From assembly GCA_910587175.1 (NCBI GenBank), contig CAJULH010000012.1, positions 8,267 to 47,751 on the forward strand: a DNA stretch of 39,485 nt. The letters are read 5' to 3'. Origin of the DNA: Candidatus Gastranaerophilales bacterium (GTDB lineage Bacteria > Cyanobacteriota > Vampirovibrionia > Gastranaerophilales > Gastranaerophilaceae). Positions 16,446 to 22,921 of the stretch are shown here, piece by piece. The notes beneath the pieces were generated by a model, which saw only the letters and a program-made list of their open reading frames with translations, was not told the DNA's origin and searched no databases. The translations under genes and the position numbers were made by a program. How positions within the stretch are numbered: position 1 is the stretch's first letter; each line of letters begins with the position of its first letter.

Positions 16446-16473
16446 CTTCCTTATTTAGGAATAGACAAGGAAG
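16446..16473 (-). terminator. Weak stem-loop downstream of the membrane-protein gene
   Basis: CTTCCTT (16446-16452) pairs with AAGGAAG (16467-16473) just past the stop of the gene ending at 16500. The T tract on the minus strand is poor, so it is only a possible terminator. Confidence 0.3.
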
Positions 16474-16499
16474 GCAAAAAGTGCAAAATATATCAGGAA

Positions 16500-17132
16500 T
16501 TATTGATTACTTGTTTCCAAACTTTTTGATTTAAACAACCCTTGAATTATAAAACTAAGTAATAAGGTTGTTTTTACAAATACTGTTTCAATAACAACAA
16601 GCATTGGGGTGTAATTATTGTCTATATTGAGCTTTGTGCAATCTAAATACATGGTTTCTTTGGGAGTATAAATTAAAAACAAACAAAAAAGCAAAATAAT
16701 AACAGCTCGCACAAAACGTTTACTATTTATAGAGGTTTTATGGATATGAAATTTTTTATATGTAATACGAAAAGATGGAAGAAATCCAACAGAGTAAAAA
16801 AGATAAGCAAAAAATACGCAAGCCATTATAAGAATAGATGGCTTGACGGAATTTATAGAAGTCAACCCAGCAGTTTTAAACATGGGTATACCGAGCATTA
16901 AAACTAACATTACACCAATAAATATTAATTCACAAATCATAATCTTGATTATTTTACGATATACGTTCTGTCTTAATTCTCTATTGGACTCGCTATCTTT
17001 TTTATATTGTTCTCTTACTTCCCTAAGACTTTCATCGGTAGAGACAGGGTCATAAATATTTGACACATAATTTACATTTGGCTGCATCTCAGGTTCTATG
17101 CTTATATTATTACTTTTTTCTGTTGTAGTCAT
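16500..17132 (-). CDS. Four-helix membrane protein paired with an ImmA/IrrE peptidase
   Basis: 210 residues, family not recognised. The first 65 residues are cytosolic-looking and strongly charged (SLREVREQYKKDSESNRELR). Four hydrophobic segments follow: IMICELIFIGVMLVLMLG, SILIMACVFFAYLFYSVGF, AVIILLFCLFLIY and MLVVIETVFVKTTLLLSFII. The start codon lies 3 bp after the stop of the ImmA/IrrE gene, so the two are very probably one operon. The charged N-terminal tail is a plausible substrate or docking site for the peptidase, but this is inference. Confidence 0.7.
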   Translation of the reverse strand: MTTTEKSNNISIEPEMQPNVNYVSNIYDPVSTDESLREVREQYKKDSESNRELRQNVYRKIIKIMICELIFIGVMLVLMLGIPMFKTAGLTSINSVKPSILIMACVFFAYLFYSVGFLPSFRITYKKFHIHKTSINSKRFVRAVIILLFCLFLIYTPKETMYLDCTKLNIDNNYTPMLVVIETVFVKTTLLLSFIIQGLFKSKSLETSNQ

Positions 17133-17135
17133 AAA

Positions 17136-17636
17136 CTATAGTTTTATTAACCCTAATTCTTGTAATCTGTATTTTGCAGTGTCAACAGAAACCCTATAAC
17201 AGGAAGCAAAAACGACTATATTGTGAATATGCTTCCAGTCTGATATTGCGCTATCTTGTGGAATTAACAAAGCCGCTGCAAAGCGATTGGCTTCTCTTTC
17301 CATTGGATGATGCGAATGCAATTGGTCCCTATAAAATATATTGCCTTGTTGGTGTGCAATAATATCATTATGCAAGACATAATGACCTATTTCATGAGCT
17401 ATTGTAAATCTTTGCCTTACAACAGGTTCTGTAGCATTAACGTAAATATTCTGCTCATCATTATTAAGCATCAGCATCCCAGAGATTTTATTGTCTTTAA
17501 ACCCGGCACTTACAACTTGCAAACCGAGATGATTAGCAATTTCAACAACTCTCGTATAGCCATTAAAAGCCCTATGTTCTTTTAATAGCCTTAGAGCAAG
17601 CATGTCGATGTTTTTACAACTAATGTTTGCAGACAT
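17136..17636 (-). CDS. ImmA/IrrE family metallo-endopeptidase
   Basis: 166 residues with the zinc motif HEIGH (His81, Glu82, His85 in this numbering) in FTIAHEIGHYVLHND, and the downstream glutamate in EREANRFAAALLIP. Members of this family (B. subtilis ImmA, Deinococcus IrrE/PprI) cleave XRE-type repressors after a stress signal. The C-terminus looks like the usual helical end (VSVDTAKYRLQELGLI). No XRE gene is adjacent; instead a membrane protein follows directly. I prefer the ATG at 17636, which has AAAAGAGAA before it; the frame is open to a TTG at 17657. Confidence 0.88.
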   Translation of the reverse strand: MSANISCKNIDMLALRLLKEHRAFNGYTRVVEIANHLGLQVVSAGFKDNKISGMLMLNNDEQNIYVNATEPVVRQRFTIAHEIGHYVLHNDIIAHQQGNIFYRDQLHSHHPMEREANRFAAALLIPQDSAISDWKHIHNIVVFASCYRVSVDTAKYRLQELGLIKL

Positions 17637-17690
17637 AAATATTCTCTTTTCTTGCAATAAAAAACTAATAACTCAGCTAAATGTTTTATT

Positions 17691-17719
17691 AGTATAACAT
17701 ATAGCCAAACATACCTCAA
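17691..17719 (-). promoter_or_regulatory. Probable promoter of the ImmA/IrrE operon
   Basis: Minus strand TTGAGG (17714-17719), a 17-bp spacer, TATACT (17691-17696), about 55 bp before the chosen ATG. Confidence 0.5.
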
Positions 17720-17901
17720 GAGAGTAAAACTACTTAATTAAGGATTTATTAATTCTTTAAGCTTCTCCAATCTAACATCCTTATTCTATATCAAAATTAT
17801 TTATATGACAATTTTTTTACTTTTTTTCATTCAAGGCGTGGAATCTTTTTGATATTTTACTAAATAATTCTTATGACAAATCAAATTCATAAAGTTCATA
17901 G

Positions 17902-17918
17902 GTCAGGCATTGCCTGAC
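17902..17918. repeat. Palindrome GTCAGGCA-T-TGCCTGAC
   Basis: Perfect 8-bp arms around one base, just downstream of the phosphodiester-glycosidase gene. There is no T run on the minus strand, so it is either a weak terminator or a protein or repeat site. Its 13-bp core CAGGCAATGCCTG also occurs inside the gene at 31823-31835. Confidence 0.5.
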
Positions 17919-17958
17919 AATTTTAATTAAACTTTTTTCGTTTGCTTGAAAAATTCTT

Positions 17959-19335
17959 CTACATTGTTTCGTTCATGCCGACTGCAATAGTTTCAGCTTC
18001 TGCCTGAATTTCATTTACGACAATAGCATTTGAAATTGCAATTCCTTCTTTGTATGCAGGTCTATTCTCAATTTTGCCCTTTACATAAATCACACTGGAA
18101 CCTCCGCCGTCAAGGTTCATCGCATATTTGCAGCCTAAATCCTTCATCAAGCGTGAAATTTCCCAAAGTGTCATGCCAACGGAAGTTTCTTCTCTGCCAT
18201 CTACCGTTACGATTATAAGTTCGTTATTTTCTGTATACCCTATTGCAGTGCGCGGATTCTTGCCATTTATGGCGCCAAACCTTTGTTCTTTGATATCAAC
18301 ATACATTTGCCCGTTTTTTACAAGGTATGGTCCGCCGCCTATAATATGTTCGCTCTTTTCAAAGGTTTCAGAAAAATTTATATCTAAAGCTATATTTTTA
18401 GCACTCAAAAGCGGCTCAATTTTTTGCCTGGGTCCAACAACCGCATAGCCGCCTTTTGGAATTTCAATACTGCCGAAATTGTGTCCCAAAATCTGCCCGT
18501 CTTTAATTGAAATTGCCATTCCGTATTTTGGCGCAGGCGGACTCATTTTACCCCATTTTTCCGTATAAACAAGCGTATAGGTTGAAAGCATTCTGGGCTG
18601 ATTTATATTATCCGCCTTGATTTCAAGCTTTTTTGCCCTTAGGGTTATATCAATAGTGCTTTTATCCATTGAAAAACTGTTGTCGGAATTTATTCCAAGA
18701 GCTACCCTGTTATAAACTGGTCCGGTTAAAACATTTTTATCAATAACTAAAGTACCAAGAGGGACACCGGTTTGCGGTTTAAAGTATCCGCCGTTTATTG
18801 CAACTATTGAATTTTCAGTGCGTGCAATATTTCTTATCGTTGCCTTTCTGTTTAAAACATCCTCTGATGCTGTCTTTGGCTTTATTTGAAGATTTGAATT
18901 TGCTTTCTGGTTAATTTCAACAATATTTACCTTAACCGGTCTGTTATTTATCCATTTTGTCGTTTTTACGTGAACAACACCTTTTGCAGGGCGGGAAACA
19001 AGTTGTCCTCTGTATTTGTAGTTTGTGCGGGACGTCCATTCTTCGAGTTCCCTTTGTTCAATTTCTTCTTTGGTTAAAATTTCAGCTCTTGTTCTGAATG
19101 AAACATAGTCCCCTTCATATGCAAAAATCGGGTGTGCCAGACCTGAAGTCAAATAGCATACACCCGATATTACAGTTATTCCTAAAATGGTTAAACCTAT
19201 AGATATTATATCTTTGAGAGATAAATTAAACTCATACGGAAGCCTTGGGGATAGCCGGAGCGGCAATTTCAGCCGCAAGGCTATAGCTGCGCCCTCCGGG
19301 TGAGGGCTTATGAAGGCTGTTTTCAAAGGAAACAT
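17959..19335 (-). CDS. Phosphodiester glycosidase (NAGPA/DUF2233) family protein
   Basis: 458 residues. A single membrane segment (IISIGLTILGITVISGVCYL) follows a basic N-terminal tail, so the rest is probably outside the membrane. The C-terminal half is the NAGPA domain: AINGGYF, GPYLVKNGQM, NPRTAIGYTENNELIIVTVDGR, and MNLDGGGSSVIYV near the end. The family hydrolyses phosphodiester-linked sugars; in bacteria it is tied to exopolysaccharide or wall polymers, exact substrate unknown. I chose the ATG at 19335, preceded by GGAGAAGAAAG, over the GTG at 19365. The first 35 codons include an unusually GC-rich, hairpin-forming stretch (see 19241-19307). Confidence 0.85.
   Translation of the reverse strand: MFPLKTAFISPHPEGAAIALRLKLPLRLSPRLPYEFNLSLKDIISIGLTILGITVISGVCYLTSGLAHPIFAYEGDYVSFRTRAEILTKEEIEQRELEEWTSRTNYKYRGQLVSRPAKGVVHVKTTKWINNRPVKVNIVEINQKANSNLQIKPKTASEDVLNRKATIRNIARTENSIVAINGGYFKPQTGVPLGTLVIDKNVLTGPVYNRVALGINSDNSFSMDKSTIDITLRAKKLEIKADNINQPRMLSTYTLVYTEKWGKMSPPAPKYGMAISIKDGQILGHNFGSIEIPKGGYAVVGPRQKIEPLLSAKNIALDINFSETFEKSEHIIGGGPYLVKNGQMYVDIKEQRFGAINGKNPRTAIGYTENNELIIVTVDGREETSVGMTLWEISRLMKDLGCKYAMNLDGGGSSVIYVKGKIENRPAYKEGIAISNAIVVNEIQAEAETIAVGMNETM
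19241..19307. repeat. GC-rich double hairpin inside the glycosidase 5' end
   Basis: AGCCTTG (19241-19247) pairs with CAAGGCT (19276-19282), with GCCG/CGGC inside. GCCCTC (19291-19296) pairs with GAGGGC (19302-19307). Composition is far more GC-rich than the rest of the gene, and the encoded SPHPEGAAIALRLKLPLRL looks unlike a designed N-terminus. Probably a small interspersed element absorbed into the reading frame. Confidence 0.45.
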
Positions 19336-19711
19336 CTTTCTTCTCCGTATTGCTTTTAGTAACACAGCTTTTTGGACTCGAAATGTCCGTTTGGTTTGCC
19401 GTTCAGCTTTTTGCTTTTGGGGATTAGTTATTCAGCTTTTAGCTAAATTGGTTGTTCAGCGCATCCTTCAAAGTTTTAATGATTAAATTCCAGATGTCAT
19501 CTTCTCTACTACTATTGTAACATACCTTATAAAACTCCGCAACCCCTTTATTTATAGTATTTTTCACACTTAATAAGGTCTTGAGCATATTTGTGGTTTA
19601 ATTAATTCATTGGAAAATAATTTGTGCGCAGGAGAAGACTTGTTTGTACCTGCAGGGCTTATTCTAAATATAAAAACAGATTTGTTAAAAATTTAAGTAA
19701 GGGATTATAAA
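19336..19711. other. Gap between glycosidase and DUF2511-like gene
   Basis: 376 bp. Contains the probable glycosidase promoter (19514-19542), giving a leader of roughly 170 nt. In that leader a TTCAGCTTTT-like word recurs at 19363, 19401 and 19430, with a shorter TTCAGC at 19455. Near 19580-19696 a start-less open frame ends AGEDLFVPAGLILNIKTDLLKI then TAA; it faintly recalls a dUTPase core strand but is too short to call. Confidence 0.4.
19514..19542 (-). promoter_or_regulatory. Probable promoter of the phosphodiester glycosidase gene
   Basis: Minus strand TTGCGG (19537-19542), 17 bp, TACAAT (19514-19519). Confidence 0.45.
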
Positions 19712-20179
19712 ATGGCAGATAAAAAAGAAAAACATGATGATTTAAAAAATGAGAAAAAATTTAGTTTCGGAGACAAAATAGGCTGCGCAATTATGCTTAT
19801 ACTCGTTGGTTGCGGGCTTTATATAAATCATACTGAGGATACTGAACAAAATAGTACTTTACACAATTCAAATAATTCACCCATTAATAAACATTATATA
19901 ACAAAAACAACCTTTAATGGCGAATGGGCATTTAAGGCTGATAGCGTTGAATTATATTGTGAAAAAATAAATGACAATCTTACCGGTGCAAAGGTTAAGA
20001 TAAATGGCAATACTTATGCGATAACAAGAAATTTGGAACATAAATATACGTTTTTACCATATACTGAATGGGCGGATGCCAAAATGGAAGGCTTACTTTG
20101 CGAAGGTGTATATATGGATAAACAATGCAAAGTTTACCTGACGGATACGGTTAATTTTACAGATACATTGTGTGATTAA
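19712..20179 (+). CDS. Membrane-anchored protein, DUF2511 (YebY)-like
   Basis: 155 residues: a charged Lys/Asp/Glu N-terminal tail, one membrane segment (IGCAIMLILVGCGLYI, about 28-43), then a mostly polar domain. FNGEWAFKADSVELYCE and INGNTYAITRNLEHKY resemble the small DUF2511/YebY domain, whose role is unknown. Four cysteines lie in the outer domain. An AAGGGA ribosome site precedes the ATG. It appears to stand alone, since hpf has its own promoter. Confidence 0.6.
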   Translation: MADKKEKHDDLKNEKKFSFGDKIGCAIMLILVGCGLYINHTEDTEQNSTLHNSNNSPINKHYITKTTFNGEWAFKADSVELYCEKINDNLTGAKVKINGNTYAITRNLEHKYTFLPYTEWADAKMEGLLCEGVYMDKQCKVYLTDTVNFTDTLCD

Positions 20180-20305
20180 ATTTTATGCTGAAATTAATCT
20201 TGTTTGGTTCACAGGTCTGGTCTCAGCCTAGCAGCATTAAATAAACAATCAATAAATCTAAACATATATTAACCATAAAATTAATAAGTTTTATATCTTT
20301 TCCCC

Positions 20306-20334
20306 TTTAAATCATCAACAAAATAATGTATAAT
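20306..20334 (+). promoter_or_regulatory. Probable hpf promoter
   Basis: TTTAAA (20306-20311), 17 bp, TATAAT (20329-20334). The -10 is perfect, the -35 weak. Transcription would begin near 20341. Confidence 0.5.
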
Positions 20335-20340
20335 TAGAAA

Positions 20341-20453
20341 GTTACCTTCGGCTGTTAAAAATTGGGGCTTAAATGAAATCAGAGCCCGTAAAACAAGGAA
20401 GGCGAGGTAATTTTAAGACGAGAAGACAAGTCTAGAAACGGAGAAAACTATTT
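20341..20453 (+). ncRNA. Structured 5' leader of hpf
   Basis: The expected transcript starts at GTTACCTTCG and is about 113 nt long. TTACCT (20342-20347) can pair with AGGTAA (20405-20410), enclosing a GGGCT...AGCCC hairpin. A second small hairpin, AGAC...GTCT, follows, and GGAG lies 11 nt before the hpf ATG. It matches no riboswitch class I know. In cyanobacteria the hpf homologue lrtA has a long regulatory leader, which makes post-transcriptional control plausible. Confidence 0.4.
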
Positions 20454-20804
20454 ATGCACATCCACGTAAACGGACGCAACCTTGAAGTGACAGATGCGAT
20501 TAAAGCCTACGTTAAAGAAAAAGTAGGAAAAGTTGCAGCGCATTATGACCAGATACAAGGTATAGACGTCGTTTTAACCGTTATTAAAAACCCCTCTGTA
20601 TCAGATTCCCACATTGCCGAAATTAATTGCAAAATGCTCGGCGACACTGTTAGGGTTGAAGAAAAGGCAGAGTCAATGTATGCAAGTATCGACCTTGTAT
20701 CGGACAAATTGGACCGTCAGGTTCGAAAATTCAAAGAAAAAAATTCAAAATCAAAAGTGGGTGCAGAATCTATCAGGCTGAATGCAGCCGAAGAAACAGA
20801 ATAA
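20454..20804 (+). CDS. hpf: Ribosome hibernation promoting factor, short form
   Basis: 116 residues with the RaiA/HPF beta-alpha-beta-beta-beta-alpha fold: MHIHVNGRNLEVTDAIKAYVKEKV, DVVLTVIK, HIAEINCKM and the basic helix MYASIDLVSDKLDRQVRKFKEK. It binds the 30S subunit in the mRNA/tRNA channel during starvation. It lacks the C-terminal dimerisation domain of long HPF and so is the short type, with a roughly 20-residue polar tail. It is monocistronic, bounded by its own promoter and a strong terminator. Confidence 0.93.
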   Translation: MHIHVNGRNLEVTDAIKAYVKEKVGKVAAHYDQIQGIDVVLTVIKNPSVSDSHIAEINCKMLGDTVRVEEKAESMYASIDLVSDKLDRQVRKFKEKNSKSKVGAESIRLNAAEETE

Positions 20805-20826
20805 TTTTTTTGTAAAAAATTTAACA

Positions 20827-20870
20827 TTAAAAGACGGGCTCCAAATAAAATCAAGGAGCCCGTCTTTTAA
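20827..20870. terminator. Bidirectional terminator between hpf and the ART-like gene
   Basis: Perfect 16-bp arms TTAAAAGACGGGCTCC and GGAGCCCGTCTTTTAA around a 12-nt loop. It can serve both hpf (+) and the convergent gene ending at 20902 (-). Confidence 0.9.
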
Positions 20871-20901
20871 TACTTCAAACTATTAATTATCCCAAAAAAG
20901 T

Positions 20902-22809
20902 TTATTTTTCTTTTAAATAAATAACATATTGCCTGTGTCTTCTGCCATCCGGATTTGTTACAATCTCAAAACCTTTGTTTAAAACTTCAAATTCCTGCGT
21001 TGCACCATAAATTGCTTCATCAGAACCATATTTGCCTTCGCCCATATCAAAAGCCTGGGTCAGTTTTGCCTTTGGAGTAACTACCATTTTTACATTCAGG
21101 TCAATATTTGAATCTGAAAAATTATTGCCACGATATCTTTCGGCGCCGTTTAAGGTTTTTGCAAACGATTGTATTCTGCCCGGAGTATATGTTTCTCCAA
21201 CTTCAGGAAAATCTTGTATATATTTGCATAAATCGTCTCTGCGCATCCATCTGCCAAGCTGTTCGCCATCCTTAATTTCATACCTTGGAAGAGTTTTTTC
21301 CAAAAAAGCATCTATGCAAGAATCAGAATACCCGCCATTAAGCCATCCGCCTTCAATATATTTTTGTCTCCAACACCATGCTATGTCTTTAACATCGCAA
21401 TCGGGCTTTAATTTTTCATATCCAAACTGCGAATTGATTTCAGCAACTATTCCTGCTTTAATTTCCGGGTTTTTTAAATCTTCAACATTCATACCGTTTT
21501 TTGATGACATCACATTTTGCTGTTCCAAAAACTTTTCACAAGCCGCCCTGTCTGCAAGATTTGCAGAACTGGAGATTATATCTTTTCTTGCACCGGCATT
21601 TAAAAGGTATTGGAAATTTTTAAATTCTTCATCCGTAAGTTTATCTGCAAGCCAGCTTGGCACACCTGCCTGTAATTTTTCAATAACTTTTTGAAATTCT
21701 TCATCAGGCAAAGTTGCAACACTTGAAATTCCGCTCGTAAATCCATATTTTTCGCAAAGCAATACCGCTCTTTCATATGCTTTGTCATCTAATTTTGCAC
21801 AGGCAAGCATATCTGAAGAATACACAACATATCCCTTATCACTTAAACCAAGAATGCGACCAAACTGTATATCATCAAGTTTTTCAAGCGCCACCTTGTC
21901 ATTTTCAAATGTTACAAGTTCCGATAAACCTCTGTCTGTAAGCATCGATGCTCTTTTGAACATTGTTTCATCAAATGTTGAAATATTAATAGCATCTTCA
22001 AGTTTCACTCCTTTATCCTTAGAAACTATTTCCAATATCTTTTGAAGTCTGGTTTCGTCTTCAATTTTCGGTAGAGACTCACTCCAATCTGATGCATTAC
22101 TTATCAATTTTTCAGGATTTTCCTGGTAATAAGCACCAAGTCTTCTTGTTTTTGAATTCAACATAGTTTCAATAATTTCAAACTGTTCATCATTGCAAGA
22201 CATTAATGTTTTTATATATTCATCATTTTGACCATCCCAATTTGATATTTTGCCATTTAGAAATTCCGTCCTTCTTAAGGTTTCAGTCTGTGTTTTTTCA
22301 GTTATAATTCTTGCAAGTTCTGCTTTTTGCTCTTCTGTTTTATCTTGCATTAAGCCTGCCAGTTTTTTAAACTCCATGAGGGACAATTCATCTTTTTTTG
22401 CTATTAAATCACAAAATTCATTACCGGAATTTGCAATTAATTCATTAGCCTCAACTACAGGTTTTGAAAAACCTGCCTGTACACCCTCCAATGCAACATT
22501 CTGTAATTTTTCAGGAACAGGAATTGACGGTTCATTTCTTTGAATAGTTTGCGCAAGCTGTTGCACTTGTTCTGCAGCTCGCTCCTGCGTTTTTTGCCCC
22601 AAGGCAGCCAGAATACTCTTTCCTTTATATATAGCAACACCAGCCGCAACAGCAGTGCCAATAACTGCCAAACCGGTGAGAGCAAGCTTTAATTTCTTAT
22701 TATCCCTTCCTGCATTTTCTATTTGTGCCTCCTTATCCGGCAGCTTGATTTCTACAGCTTTTTCATTTATAATCGCACGATTCAGCGCACTTAAATTAAT
22801 GTTTTCCAT
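20902..22809 (-). CDS. Large membrane-anchored protein with C-terminal ADP-ribosyltransferase-like domain
   Basis: 635 residues. One hydrophobic segment (LALTGLAVIGTAVAAGVAIY, about 42-61) follows a short polar N-terminus. Residues 70-480 are helical, with loosely repeated units such as KLDDKAYERAVLLCEKYGF, TLPDEEFQKVIEKLQAG and KLTDEEFKNFQYLLNAG. The last 120 residues read like an R-S-E class mono-ADP-ribosyltransferase: R520 in GEQLGRWMRR, the S/T segment IQSFAKT (548-552), and the ExE motif at E606/E608 in TQEFEVLNKGFEIVT, then a final strand YVIYL. The family transfers ADP-ribose from NAD+ to protein. The match is by motif order only. There is no immunity-like neighbour; the helicase gene lies upstream, 112 bp away. 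Confidence 0.65.
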   Translation of the reverse strand: MENINLSALNRAIINEKAVEIKLPDKEAQIENAGRDNKKLKLALTGLAVIGTAVAAGVAIYKGKSILAALGQKTQERAAEQVQQLAQTIQRNEPSIPVPEKLQNVALEGVQAGFSKPVVEANELIANSGNEFCDLIAKKDELSLMEFKKLAGLMQDKTEEQKAELARIITEKTQTETLRRTEFLNGKISNWDGQNDEYIKTLMSCNDEQFEIIETMLNSKTRRLGAYYQENPEKLISNASDWSESLPKIEDETRLQKILEIVSKDKGVKLEDAINISTFDETMFKRASMLTDRGLSELVTFENDKVALEKLDDIQFGRILGLSDKGYVVYSSDMLACAKLDDKAYERAVLLCEKYGFTSGISSVATLPDEEFQKVIEKLQAGVPSWLADKLTDEEFKNFQYLLNAGARKDIISSSANLADRAACEKFLEQQNVMSSKNGMNVEDLKNPEIKAGIVAEINSQFGYEKLKPDCDVKDIAWCWRQKYIEGGWLNGGYSDSCIDAFLEKTLPRYEIKDGEQLGRWMRRDDLCKYIQDFPEVGETYTPGRIQSFAKTLNGAERYRGNNFSDSNIDLNVKMVVTPKAKLTQAFDMGEGKYGSDEAIYGATQEFEVLNKGFEIVTNPDGRRHRQYVIYLKEK

Positions 22810-22921
22810 TCAAAAATTCCCGACCATTTTTGTTTAAAGATATATCTGTATAAAAAACAAAAAAGGAATAAAATTGCTTGAAAAATTCAAAATTTAGCCA
22901 AAAACACTAACCGCACAAAAA

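Larger units (their letters stand above)
17637..17958. other. Gene-free gap between the ImmA/IrrE and glycosidase genes
   Basis: 322 bp, strongly AT-rich. It holds the probable ImmA/IrrE promoter (17691-17719) and an 8-1-8 palindrome (17902-17918). I see no coding frame with a ribosome site. Confidence 0.6.

Noticed and set aside
19580..19696. dUTPase-like fragment
   Set aside because: A start-less 39-codon frame with one dUTPase-reminiscent strand is too little evidence for a pseudogene call.
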